23,028 nucleotides of DNA, taken from the NCBI GenBank assembly GCA_900764225.1, contig CAAFNG010000369.1, positions 1 to 23,028 of the forward strand, given 5' to 3'. Under the pieces are notes generated by a model that was given only the letters and a program-made list of their open reading frames with translations, was not told the origin of the DNA and searched no databases. Within the stretch, counting starts at the first letter, position 1. Every line of letters starts with the position of its first letter. Positions 17,134-23,028 of the stretch are shown one piece after another. The DNA comes from Lachnospiraceae bacterium (lineage in GTDB: Bacteria > Bacillota > Clostridia > Lachnospirales > Lachnospiraceae). The translations under genes and the position numbers were made by a program.

Positions 17134-17167
17134 AAAAAATGTCTTCTCATATTTCTATGAGAAGACG
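17134..17167 (-). terminator. T-box expression-platform terminator
   Basis: Minus strand GTCTTCTCATA/TATGAGAAGAC, a perfect 11-bp stem (17166-17141) with a 4-base loop, followed by ATTTTTT. It lies directly after the T-box sequence and 30 bases before the metG ribosome binding site, so it is the regulated terminator. Confidence 0.9.
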
Positions 17168-17505
17168 AGTTATTATCCCGTGTTACCACTTCTTTTTATT
17201 TCTGCCTCACGACAGAAACCTCATCAGGTACAGAATCAATAAACTATACCCTTCCGCTGTAACAGGCGGTCCTGTCACTGCCTGCCGGTGTCCGTTAAAA
17301 GGGACTCTGGTATTCTCTCCAAAACCGGGTCAGCAATGCCTCTCCGAAGCCATCTTCCATCTGTGCCTGCACATCCCTCTCAGTCTCGGAACCTTCCGAA
17401 GTCAGACTGCTTATAGCCTCTGTCTGCTTCAGGAAAAAGTCCTCCGGGGATTTCCCTGTAGTGTGGTGTACACATGTACTCTCTTCTTCCACGAGTTTTC
17501 CATAT
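17168..17505 (-). promoter_or_regulatory. T-box riboswitch leader of metG
   Basis: The minus-strand RNA contains a T-box core AAGTGGTAACACGGG (about 17191-17177), a variant of the consensus, immediately before the terminator. Near the 5' end GAAGAGAGTACA matches the conserved GA/AGUA motif at the base of Stem I. Uncharged tRNA-Met is expected to bind and prevent termination; an ATG specifier is predicted from the gene but I could not place it with confidence. The leader is about 370-400 nt, longer than typical. Two long open frames overlap it but are artefacts of structured RNA. Confidence 0.82.
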
Positions 17506-17511
17506 GGGAAA

Positions 17512-17540
17512 ATCGTATCACATTTCGGAAGATTTGTAAA
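17512..17540 (-). promoter_or_regulatory. Promoter of the metG T-box transcript
   Basis: Minus strand TTTACA (17540-17535), 17-bp spacer, TACGAT (17517-17512). It lies in the 43 bases between the end of the exporter subunit gene and the T-box leader. Confidence 0.7.
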
Positions 17541-17583
17541 CGGGGAATTTCTCGCTGCAATTCTCGTTTTCTGCAAACAGTAA

Positions 17584-18030
17584 CTACATCCTCCGCTGCC
17601 TGTACATCCACCGCCAGGCCATTCGAAACGCAATGGTCGTTAACGTCATACCCGCCGCCATACTGGCCGCAAAAAGTATTGTATAAATCCCATCCTTCTG
17701 GAAATTTGCCCAGTCTCTCATCAGCATCCAGTTCATAGTACGGTAAAGTGCAGCTCCCGGGATCAGCGGAATTGTAGCCGAAACCAGAAACACCGTTACC
17801 GGTGTTTTGTGAACTCTCGCCATGCACTCTGCATACAAAGTGATCGCTACTGTTGACCAGAAACCACACGCATACGGACTTGGCGTTATGAACTCCACTG
17901 CCAGATACACCGCCCACGACAAACAACCACCAACTGCTGCGAACCAGAGTTTTTTTCCATGTATATTAAATAATGCCGCAAAGCCGAGGGATCCCGTGAA
18001 AGATACGATCAGCTGTATAATCTCCCGCAT
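17584..18030 (-). CDS. Threonine/serine exporter, small (YjjB/ThrE_2-type) subunit
   Basis: 148 residues with four or five hydrophobic helices (IIQLIVSFTGSLGFAALF at the start) and the family pattern VTVFLVSATIPLIPGAALY. This is the DUF3815/ThrE_2 half of a split threonine/serine exporter, the partner of the DUF1212-type half encoded just upstream. ATG 18030 has GGGAGG 7 bases before it; the longer reading to 18063 has none. The tail is basic (WRWMYRQRRM). The two halves are separated by 134 bases containing hairpins, rather than overlapping. Substrate assignment comes from the Corynebacterium ThrE family and is not tested here. Confidence 0.85.
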   Translation of the reverse strand: MREIIQLIVSFTGSLGFAALFNIHGKKLWFAAVGGCLSWAVYLAVEFITPSPYACGFWSTVAITLYAECMARVHKTPVTVFLVSATIPLIPGAALYRTMNWMLMRDWANFQKDGIYTILFAASMAAGMTLTTIAFRMAWRWMYRQRRM

Positions 18031-18139
18031 AATTTTTCCTCCCGATACAAGCAAGGTCCCCATCCATTGCTTATTGCTTTTTGAGTTCCTGTCTGGAACT
18101 TAATATTCTCAATCTACATTCGCTGCATAGCTCTATATA

Positions 18140-18163
18140 CGAATAACTGCCACAGTTTATTCG
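18140..18163 (-). other. Hairpin immediately after the large exporter subunit gene
   Basis: Minus strand CGAATAAACTG/CAGTTATTCG with a 3-base loop and one bulged A, starting one base after the stop codon. It is not followed by a T-run, so it is more likely a processing or stability element than a terminator. Confidence 0.4.
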
Positions 18164-18164
18164 G

Positions 18165-18920
18165 TTAGAACAGCAGATTCGCAGCCGTAAATCCAAGTCC
18201 TACGACCAGAGCCAGAAGTATCGATTCCATACACCGGATCAGACCCGTGATCGTATCTCCGGAAAACATATCTCTCAGAGAATTGGTAAAAGCGATTCCC
18301 GGAATCAGCAGCATAATATTTCCGATACTGATCAGATCCGCATGATGTCCAAGCCCGATCAACACCGTAAGATTGGAAAGAACACCACCCGCTCCACAAC
18401 ACAGAAGCACCGTAAGCAGCGAATTCAGCGCCCCACGTTTCACAAAAGCCTCAAACAGCTTCAACGCAATACCGATCAGCGCCGAAGCGATCATATCCTT
18501 GAAATCGCCTCCGAAAAATACGGAAAACGAACCTGAGATTACCGCATAGATCAGAATCTGCGTCTTAAAAGAATACCCCTGCTTATTCCGAATCACCTCG
18601 AGTCGCCTTTTGATCTCCTCCGGTTTCGGCCGGTACTCACAAATATACCTGGAAAGCTGGTTTAAATCATCCAGTCGCCCCAGATCGTTCGCCATCCCCG
18701 GCACACGCCTCGTCTGCGTACAGATCCCGAAATCTTCCCCATAGATCGTAGTCACAATACTGGAAGTAATCGAAAAAACATCCGCCCTGGAAGCACCATA
18801 CACCATACAGATACGCCGAATCGTATCCTCCACACGCCCAACTTCCGCACCACAGCTAAGAAGCTGCTCCCCGATCGTCATCGCATAATACAAATACTTT
18901 TCTGCCTCTTCCCGCGTCAT
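18165..18920 (-). CDS. Threonine/serine exporter, large (YjjP/ThrE_1-type) subunit
   Basis: 251 residues. The N-terminal soluble part carries the DUF1212 signature (GEQLLSCGAEVGRVEDTIRR, then SITSSIVTTIYGED), followed by about five membrane helices (ILIYAVISGSFSVFFGG, LNSLLTVLLCCGAGG, NIMLLIPGIAFTNSLRDMF). Together with the downstream small subunit it makes the two-gene form of ThrE. ATG 18920 has AGGAGG 9 bases upstream; six more codons are open but that start overlaps the ribosome binding site. Its promoter is at 18966-18994. Confidence 0.87.
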   Translation of the reverse strand: MTREEAEKYLYYAMTIGEQLLSCGAEVGRVEDTIRRICMVYGASRADVFSITSSIVTTIYGEDFGICTQTRRVPGMANDLGRLDDLNQLSRYICEYRPKPEEIKRRLEVIRNKQGYSFKTQILIYAVISGSFSVFFGGDFKDMIASALIGIALKLFEAFVKRGALNSLLTVLLCCGAGGVLSNLTVLIGLGHHADLISIGNIMLLIPGIAFTNSLRDMFSGDTITGLIRCMESILLALVVGLGFTAANLLF

Positions 18921-18965
18921 CCCTCGACACCTCCTCATCCATAAATTAATTACTCATCTTCATCT

Positions 18966-18994
18966 ATTTTAGGCTACTTAAATATTAAAATCAA
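18966..18994 (-). promoter_or_regulatory. Promoter of the exporter genes
   Basis: Minus strand TTGATT (18994-18989), 17-bp spacer, TAAAAT (18971-18966), about 45 bases before the start codon. Confidence 0.65.
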
Positions 18995-19063
18995 CACAGT
19001 TTCTTCCGTCTGAATATTCATTTCTTCTATATTTCTTCAAACCTCACTCATTCTCCCGGGCAT

Positions 19064-19124
19064 CCCCATATAAAAAAAGACACCCAGACAAAAAGACCCA
19101 CATCCTTTCATCCAGGCAGCTTCC
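19064..19124 (-). repeat. 61-bp direct repeat, copy 1 (terminator-like, after rpn)
   Basis: Identical to 20352-20412 except one base (an A for C at 19080), in the same orientation. On the minus strand it folds as a long stem rich in G-U pairs (from AAGCTGCCTGGATG) ending in TTTTTTT. The single difference breaks one C-G pair, so copy 1 is the weaker folder. It lies 27 bases after the rpn stop codon. Confidence 0.88.
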
Positions 19125-19151
19125 CACATCATTTATTACCAAAATTTTTAC

Positions 19152-20096
19152 TTATAAATCATACTCCTTATACAATTCATTTCTCCTGTCAGCATCTGTC
19201 ACCACTCTCTGTATTTCATCTGTTCGATTATCCAGAATCAGCCTGTTAATCAATGTGCTCAGGCGAACTTCACCCATAGCTTTACCTCTGGCTTCTCCGC
19301 GTGCTTCCCCTCGCGCTTCCCCGCGCGCTTCGCCTTCCGCACGCAATCTCTCTGATTCCAGCTGCAAAACCTTTCCACCCATAACCTCACCTATTCCTTT
19401 CCTGATTTTTTCTTTATTCCTGAAAATATAGTCTGCTATTCTGATGATCAGTTTATCCAGATCCATATACAATTCTGCTCTTCCGGAATTTGAAATCTCC
19501 TCTTCCAGTTTTTTCCGGATGTCTTCGAATTCTTTTAACATCTCCTGCAATTTCACCGAATCCCGCTCTATGTTATCAGCCATCTGCTCATATTTCATAA
19601 TATAAAATGGAAGCAGCATCAGAAGTTTTCTCTCAAAAATATTGTCTTTCGTATACTTATTCATTTTAATTACCGGAACCTTATACTCGCACAACTTTCC
19701 ATCTGGAAGTACCATCTCCACTTCCAGAAAATCCGGAGTATTTCTTCCACATCTTAAGTATAGCACACACGACTTGGGAAATTCCACACGATATTTTCGT
19801 CCAAATTTCACTGCTCTTTCCAATGCAACAGCAAAATCATACTCCACCATCCGAATCGCCATACTTGTATCATCTGTACTCTGACATTCAATATGATAAA
19901 CCTTACCTTCAATCAGCAAACTGGCATCCGTAATAATCTCTCCATCCTCCAGTTGATGCTCATTGCGAAGCTGTATAATCTTCACATCATCCGGATACGA
20001 CGTATGAAACACTTCATTGATAAGCGGAATCACCAGATATGTCATCTTTTCCATCATTGTACGGAAAACATCGTCAAATATTGTATTATTAGTCAT
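19152..20096 (-). CDS. Rpn-family PD-(D/E)XK nuclease ('transposase'-annotated)
   Basis: 314 residues. The N-terminal nuclease core starts IFDDVFRTMMEK and carries the PD-(D/E)XK residues in ITDASLLIEGKVYHIECQS (Asp near 57, Glu-x-Gln near 70). A coiled region follows (EMLKEFEDIRKKLEEEI), then a tandem EARG repeat (about residues 256-275) and a C-terminal helix. Rpn (recombination-promoting nuclease) proteins in E. coli cut DNA and promote RecA-independent recombination; the low-complexity C-terminal repeat is a family trait. GAGGAG lies 5 bases before the ATG, and a TGGTATAAT extended -10 sits at 20118-20126. Bracketed by 61-bp direct repeats. AT-rich flanks suggest a recently acquired segment. 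Confidence 0.9.
   Translation of the reverse strand: MTNNTIFDDVFRTMMEKMTYLVIPLINEVFHTSYPDDVKIIQLRNEHQLEDGEIITDASLLIEGKVYHIECQSTDDTSMAIRMVEYDFAVALERAVKFGRKYRVEFPKSCVLYLRCGRNTPDFLEVEMVLPDGKLCEYKVPVIKMNKYTKDNIFERKLLMLLPFYIMKYEQMADNIERDSVKLQEMLKEFEDIRKKLEEEISNSGRAELYMDLDKLIIRIADYIFRNKEKIRKGIGEVMGGKVLQLESERLRAEGEARGEARGEARGEARGKAMGEVRLSTLINRLILDNRTDEIQRVVTDADRRNELYKEYDL
19287..19338 (-). repeat. 12-bp tandem repeat in the rpn gene
   Basis: About four consecutive 12-base units (plus-strand form gcttcycckcgy) encode Glu-Ala-Arg-Gly each. The unit length is a multiple of three, so changes in copy number alter protein length without frameshift. Confidence 0.85.
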
Positions 20097-20351
20097 TCAT
20101 ACTCCTCTGGTATCTACATTATACCACACACAAAAACATAAAAATCCCATAAACTGGATTCTCTATAATCTCAAACACCCAAATGGAAAAACGCTCCGGA
20201 AATCGAAGCAAAAAGAAGTCCATACAGACAAACATCTTATAAGATATGATAACTTTACCACATAGTCCCAAAATATCCAATCAAATTTCATCCAAAAATT
20301 ATCTCATTATTCGACACCCTCAAAGCGTCCAGCACCGCGCCGACGCCCATT
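20097..20351. other. Upstream region of rpn, no gene seen
   Basis: Contains the extended -10 TGGTATAAT (minus, 20126-20118) for rpn. The rest has no credible ORF on either strand and no strong hairpin. Confidence 0.5.
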
Positions 20352-20412
20352 CCCCATATAAAAAAAGCCACCCAGACAAAAAGACCCACATCCTTTCATC
20401 CAGGCAGCTTCC
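20352..20412 (-). repeat. 61-bp direct repeat, copy 2 (terminator of the flavodoxin gene)
   Basis: On the minus strand AAGCTGCCTGGATGAAAGG pairs with the 19 bases ending GGGTGGCTT (Watson-Crick plus G-U), with an 8-base loop, then a 7-T run. It lies 47 bases after the flavodoxin stop and is a good intrinsic terminator in that direction only, because the G-U pairs become A-C mismatches on the other strand. Same-orientation duplicate at 19064-19124. Confidence 0.88.
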
Positions 20413-20459
20413 ACAAAAAATCCAATGCCCAATTCAGTTTTTAATTATATCCAGAAATC

Positions 20460-20885
20460 CTACGCCAGTTTTCCGCCCAGCTCACGGCAGGCAGCAAGCC
20501 CCTCATCATCAGGAGTATTATTTACAATAAGTCCCTCATCCTCAACAAGCTCTGCACCAGCATCTTTCGCTCTGCCGCACCATGTTCTCATCCAGTCACC
20601 ATCGCCCCAGTCATAGGAACCAAAAAGCGCAACCTTCTTACCGGAAAGCTTGCCTTCCAGATCAGAGAAAAACGGTTCAAACTCGCCATCCTCAAGCTCC
20701 TCATCTCCCATTGCCGGGCACCCCAGTGCCAGAACATCATAAGAGAGAGCTTTATCTACATCTGCATCTGCAACTTCCATGATCTCAACATCAGCACCAG
20801 CTGCTTTTGCACCTTCCTCAATAGCCTGTGCCATTGCCTCTGTATTACCTGTAGAAGACCAGTAAATAATTCCTACCTTGCTCAT
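20460..20885 (-). CDS. Flavodoxin
   Basis: 141-residue FMN-binding electron carrier. The phosphate-binding loop SSTGNTEAMA is at residues 10-19, the isoalloxazine-contacting loops are GCPAMGDEELEDGEFEPF and GSYDWGDGDWM, and the length is that of short-chain flavodoxins. The protein is very acidic, as is typical. AGGAGG precedes the ATG. It follows the DUF3793 gene by 28 bases and is transcribed with it from the palindrome-bearing promoter at 21554. Flavodoxins replace ferredoxin under iron limitation, which fits a metal-regulated operon. Confidence 0.93.
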   Translation of the reverse strand: MSKVGIIYWSSTGNTEAMAQAIEEGAKAAGADVEIMEVADADVDKALSYDVLALGCPAMGDEELEDGEFEPFFSDLEGKLSGKKVALFGSYDWGDGDWMRTWCGRAKDAGAELVEDEGLIVNNTPDDEGLAACRELGGKLA

Positions 20886-20913
20886 CTTAAAAACCTCCTG
20901 TTTTTAACTTTAT

Positions 20914-21507
20914 TTATACATACATCTGAGATGTACAGAGATGCCTCATGCCAATTACCTGCAAAATCGAATAACCCTGACGGATCTGCGCCGCAGTAAA
21001 TTCCCGACAACGGTCATAGCTTGCAAAAATCACTCGCGCCTGCTCCACGTCATCATAAACCTTCCAGTAACCACAAAGCTTACAGTCACTGCCTCCAAAC
21101 CTGCGAAAGCCCTTAACATCCTCAATAGGATACCCGAGAAATAATCCGATCTCATGCGGAAATTCCGTTTTATGAAAAAAACGCTCCTTCAGATGAGCGA
21201 TCATCTCATCCAAAGTCCCATTTATATCATACCCATCCTGGAGTAAAAGTTTCCTGGCTTCTTCCTGTTCAAGATATTCCTGCAACATATCCTGCCGGTA
21301 TACCAGAAGAAGATAATGCTTTCTGCATCCACAGATGATCTCCATATGAATACCTTCCCGCTCAAGACCCTCTTTATAATCCGAAACGATCTCCGGCAGC
21401 TCCGGCATTTTTTCCTTGGAAAAGGATACAAGATTCGCCGGTTTCATTCCCATTAATACAGGGGAACAATGATAACCTATGACAGATTCAAATTTTGCAC
21501 AAGTCAT
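20914..21507 (-). CDS. DUF3793 family protein
   Basis: 197 residues, soluble. Recognised as DUF3793 from HCSPVLMGMKPANLVSF at the N-terminus, CGCRKHYLLLVYR, and the C-terminal GLFLGYPIEDVKGF with GYWKVYDD and a conserved cysteine pattern (CKLCGYW). The function is unknown. In clostridia such genes often accompany flavodoxin and ferrous-iron (Feo) genes, and here the flavodoxin gene follows within 28 bases. I choose ATG 21507 (MTCAKFES) since AGGAG lies 7 bases upstream; the ATGs at 21513 and 21528 are too close to or upstream of it. An iron/redox-linked role is inferred from context only. Confidence 0.8.
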   Translation of the reverse strand: MTCAKFESVIGYHCSPVLMGMKPANLVSFSKEKMPELPEIVSDYKEGLEREGIHMEIICGCRKHYLLLVYRQDMLQEYLEQEEARKLLLQDGYDINGTLDEMIAHLKERFFHKTEFPHEIGLFLGYPIEDVKGFRRFGGSDCKLCGYWKVYDDVEQARVIFASYDRCREFTAAQIRQGYSILQVIGMRHLCTSQMYV

Positions 21508-21524
21508 TTGCATTCTCCTTTTAT

Positions 21525-21544
21525 ACATTAGTTAGATCTCTCTA
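21525..21544. promoter_or_regulatory. Perfect palindromic operator in the DUF3793-flavodoxin leader
   Basis: TAGTTAGA-n4-TCTAACTA, 8-bp arms, just downstream of the -10 box and upstream of the ribosome binding site. A related imperfect site, AGTTAG-n6-TCAACT (21568-21585), covers the -35. The form resembles DtxR/IdeR-type sites (TTAGGTTAG-type half-sites) more than the PerR boxes nearby. The regulator is unproven. Confidence 0.6.
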
Positions 21545-21553
21545 ACTACCGCA

Positions 21554-21582
21554 ATCATATCACTTGAGTTAGTCTCTGTCAA
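21554..21582 (-). promoter_or_regulatory. Promoter of the DUF3793-flavodoxin operon
   Basis: Minus strand TTGACA (21582-21577), 17-bp spacer, TATGAT (21559-21554). Near-consensus, flanked by the two TTAG/CTAA-type sites. Confidence 0.85.
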
Positions 21583-21729
21583 CTTATTTTTAAAATTTTT
21601 TCAATAAGCTTTTTTATTGATAAATTGCTATCATTTACAAAATCCCTGTATCATTTCCTATAAATAAAATATCGCAATCTGTACAAAATATCCTAATAAA
21701 ATTAGTATATATTTTTTTCACAAAACTCA

Positions 21730-21758
21730 TTGACAAATCCTCTTCTGTCGGTTATATT
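21730..21758 (+). promoter_or_regulatory. Promoter of perR
   Basis: TTGACA (21730-21735), 17-bp spacer, TATATT (21753-21758). The PerR box begins 5 bases after the -10, so PerR bound there would block initiation. Confidence 0.85.
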
Positions 21759-21763
21759 AATAT

Positions 21764-21781
21764 CAGTAATAATTACTATTA
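21764..21781. promoter_or_regulatory. PerR box upstream of perR
   Basis: CAGTAATAATTACTATTA with the perfect 6-1-6 palindrome AGTAAT-a-ATTACT. The same 18 bases recur at 22235-22252 before the rubrerythrin gene. AT-rich 7-1-7 palindromes of this kind are the Fur/PerR family operator. Confidence 0.82.
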
Positions 21782-21800
21782 CTAACAGGGAGGAATCATT

Positions 21801-22205
21801 ATGGCAGCACTTAAATACAGCCGTCAGAGAGAATCCATCAAGGAATTTCTGAGATCCAGAACAGATCATCCAACGGCAGATACAGTATACGAGAATCTTC
21901 GACAGATCTATCCTAACATCAGTCTCGGAACTGTCTACCGTAATCTTTCTCTTCTCAGTGACATCGGCGAGATCCGGAAGCTGACCAATTTCGGAAGCGC
22001 GGACCGCTATGATGGAAGGGTCGCACCGCACTCACATTTCATGTGTACGAAGTGCAACCGGGTGATCGATATGCAGTCAGACAGCCTCAACGGAATCCTG
22101 GAACAGGTCGCTGCAGAATTCGTCCATGGCAAGGTCTTTGATGTAGACGCAAGCTTCTACGGAATCTGCAAAGAATGCCTCAAAAAAGAGGAAAAACAGT
22201 CTTGA
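21801..22205 (+). CDS. perR: Peroxide-responsive repressor PerR (Fur family)
   Basis: 134 residues. A winged-helix N-terminal domain (HPTADTVYENLRQIYPNISLGTVYRNL) is followed by the metal sensor. Aligned to B. subtilis PerR, H23, D71, H77, H79 and D90 match the regulatory-site ligands H37, D85, H91, H93 and D104. The aspartate at D90, where Fur has glutamate, points to PerR, which senses peroxide by iron-catalysed histidine oxidation. Structural zinc is bound by CTKC (82-85) and CKEC near the end. GGGAGG precedes the ATG. It has its own promoter with an adjacent PerR box (autoregulation) and is followed by reverse rubrerythrin with the same box. Confidence 0.93.
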   Translation: MAALKYSRQRESIKEFLRSRTDHPTADTVYENLRQIYPNISLGTVYRNLSLLSDIGEIRKLTNFGSADRYDGRVAPHSHFMCTKCNRVIDMQSDSLNGILEQVAAEFVHGKVFDVDASFYGICKECLKKEEKQS

Positions 22206-22230
22206 CAAAATAAAGATCACATGTTATTAT
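22202..22230 (+). promoter_or_regulatory. Promoter of the rubrerythrin gene
   Basis: TTGACA (22202-22207, overlapping the perR stop codon), 17-bp spacer, TATTAT (22225-22230), with the PerR box starting 4 bases later. Same architecture as the perR promoter. Confidence 0.85.
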
Positions 22231-22234
22231 AAAA

Positions 22235-22252
22235 CAGTAATAATTACTATTA
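22235..22252. promoter_or_regulatory. PerR box upstream of reverse rubrerythrin
   Basis: Eighteen bases identical to the site before perR (21764-21781), in the same position relative to the promoter. Confidence 0.82.
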
Positions 22253-22311
22253 TTAATTTAGAAGAAACAAAAAATCAAAATAAATTTTTATAAGAAAAGG
22301 AGATCATCACT

Positions 22312-22857
22312 ATGGCAAAATGGGTATGTAATGTATGTGGATATGTTTACGAAGGCGAGCAGGCACCGGAAGCCTGTCCAGTATGTAAAGCACCAGCTTC
22401 TAAATTCACGAAACAGGAAGGCGAGCTCACATGGGCAGCTGAGCATGTTGTAGGAATCGCTAAAGGTGTAAGCGAGGACATCCTTGCAGACCTGAGAGCA
22501 AACTTCGAGGGCGAGTGCTCTGAGGTTGGTATGTATCTTGCAATGGCAAGAGTTGCTCACAGAGAAGGATATCCGGAAGTTGGTATGTACTATGAAAAAG
22601 CTGCTTACGAGGAAGCAGAGCATGCAGCTAAATTCGCAGAGCTCCTCGGCGAGGTCGTAACAGACAGCACAGAGAAGAACCTTCAGATGCGTGTTGACGC
22701 TGAGAACGGCGCTACAGCAGGTAAATTCGATCTTGCCAAACGTGCGAAAGCAGCTGATCTTGATGCAATCCATGACACAGTACATGAGATGGCTAAAGAC
22801 GAGGCCCGCCACGGAAAAGCATTCGCAGGTCTTCTTAAGAGATACTTCGGTAAATAA
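22312..22857 (+). CDS. Reverse rubrerythrin (NADH-dependent peroxide/oxygen reductase)
   Basis: 181 residues with domains in 'reverse' order: an N-terminal rubredoxin domain with Cys6-x2-Cys9 and Cys22-x2-Cys25 ([19 protein letters not shown]) binding one iron, then a four-helix ferritin-like domain with the di-iron ligands in [24 protein letters not shown] and [10 protein letters not shown]. In Clostridium acetobutylicum such proteins reduce H2O2 and O2 with electrons from NADH and are repressed by PerR; the same logic is visible here from the shared PerR box. AAAGGAG lies upstream of the ATG at good spacing. Codon use is strongly biased to frequent codons, suggesting high expression. A strong terminator follows. 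Confidence 0.95.
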   Translation: MAKWVCNVCGYVYEGEQAPEACPVCKAPASKFTKQEGELTWAAEHVVGIAKGVSEDILADLRANFEGECSEVGMYLAMARVAHREGYPEVGMYYEKAAYEEAEHAAKFAELLGEVVTDSTEKNLQMRVDAENGATAGKFDLAKRAKAADLDAIHDTVHEMAKDEARHGKAFAGLLKRYFGK

Positions 22858-22872
22858 TTTTAAACAAAAAGC

Positions 22873-22909
22873 GACCTCCGCATGTCAAACTTGCGGAGGT
22901 CATTTTTTT
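22873..22909 (+). terminator. Terminator after rubrerythrin
   Basis: GACCTCCGCA/TGCGGAGGTC, perfect 10-bp stem with a 9-base loop, followed by ATTTTTTT. The upstream AAAAA run lets it also act for the convergent gene at 22921. Confidence 0.92.
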
Positions 22910-22920
22910 GTTTGTAAAAC

Positions 22921-22986
22921 TTATTTCACTGTTACTTTACAGCTCATCTTTTTCGAACCGCTTTGTACTGTGATCGTTGCAGTCCC
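22921..22986 (-). CDS. C-terminal end of a bacterial Ig-like (Big2) domain protein, partial
   Basis: The last 21 codons on the minus strand read GTATITVQSGSKKMSCKV then TVK and TAA. This is the terminal strand pattern of a Big2 immunoglobulin-like domain, common in clostridial surface and cell-wall proteins. The rest lies beyond the contig end. Too short to say more. Confidence 0.6.
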   Translation of the reverse strand, partial: GTATITVQSGSKKMSCKVTVK

Positions 22987-23028
22987 CTGTCTCTTATACA
23001 CATCTCCGAGCCCACGAGACGTAGAGGA
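22987..23028. other. Illumina Nextera adapter and index (artefact)
   Basis: CTGTCTCTTATACACATCT (22987-23005) is the Tn5 mosaic end used in Nextera kits, followed by CCGAGCCCACGAGAC (the i7-side adapter) and an 8-base index GTAGAGGA. These bases are library adapter left in the assembly, not genomic DNA. Confidence 0.98.

Noticed and set aside
16119..17135. 338-codon plus-strand open frame
   Set aside because: Antisense to metG; Cys/Phe/Ile-rich shadow without a ribosome binding site.
17295..17926. Open frames of 112 and 165 codons on the minus strand over the metG leader
   Set aside because: They overlap the T-box leader, its promoter and the end of the exporter subunit gene; no ribosome binding site and no family resemblance.
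19064..20412. CRISPR-like repeat pair
   Set aside because: Only two copies, 1.2 kb apart, with a gene between and terminator folding; no spacer periodicity.
21601..21620. TCAATAA/TTATTGA hairpin in the DUF3793-perR gap
   Set aside because: Short AT-only arms in an AT-rich intergenic region; could be a weak terminator but is not convincing.

Overview
The window looks like one contig from a Gram-positive, spore-forming, anaerobic clostridium, most probably a Lachnospiraceae gut bacterium. The evidence is SpoIIID, a PerR plus reverse-rubrerythrin oxygen-defence pair, a DUF3793/flavodoxin operon, T-box and Mn2+ riboswitches, strong AGGAGG ribosome binding sites, and clostridial-type str-operon proteins. 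The genus cannot be fixed from sequence alone. The last 42 bases (22987-23028) are an Illumina Nextera adapter with an index, so the right edge is a contig end and not biology. The left edge cuts through fusA.

Layout: (1) 1-3210, minus strand: the str operon rpsL-rpsG-fusA (fusA lacks its 3' end), with its own consensus promoter and a hairpin-rich leader. A decayed gene fragment lies just upstream. (2) 3621-7245, minus: a TPR-like helical protein and a YfhO-family membrane protein. Upstream of yfhO is a promoter whose -10 box sits inside a perfect palindrome, then a highly structured RNA ending in a strong terminator; I could not assign it to a known class. (3) 7349-9530, minus: the sporulation regulator spoIIID, a Mn2+ exporter of the UPF0016 family under a yybP-ykoY riboswitch, and a PanE-type reductase. 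(4) 9732-11722: an HisC/CobD-type aminotransferase on the plus strand, then a hairpin-rich element and a truncated IS66 transposase. (5) 11804-17540, minus: a T-box-controlled run metG-moaC-moaA-mogA-(MOSC fused to TatD). Molybdenum-cofactor genes sit between metG and tatD, which are usually adjacent in Firmicutes, and the last of them is fused in frame to tatD. (6) 17584-18994, minus: a split ThrE-type threonine/serine exporter. (7) 19064-20412: an Rpn-family nuclease gene bracketed by two nearly identical 61-bp direct repeats, each able to fold as a terminator. (8) 20460-22909: a redox/metal block. The DUF3793-flavodoxin operon (minus) has a palindromic operator, and perR and reverse rubrerythrin (plus) carry the same PerR box. 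(9) 22921-22986: the last 21 codons of a bacterial Ig-like (Big2) protein before the adapter.

How the parts work together: translation genes (str operon, metG) are interspersed with stress and metal homeostasis genes whose control is readable in the DNA: T-box for metG, Mn2+ riboswitch for the exporter, PerR boxes for perR and rubrerythrin. The T-box transcript may also carry the Moco genes, which would link charged tRNA-Met supply to a radical-SAM pathway. Mobile or decayed DNA is concentrated around 3295-3594, 10821-11722 and 19064-20412.
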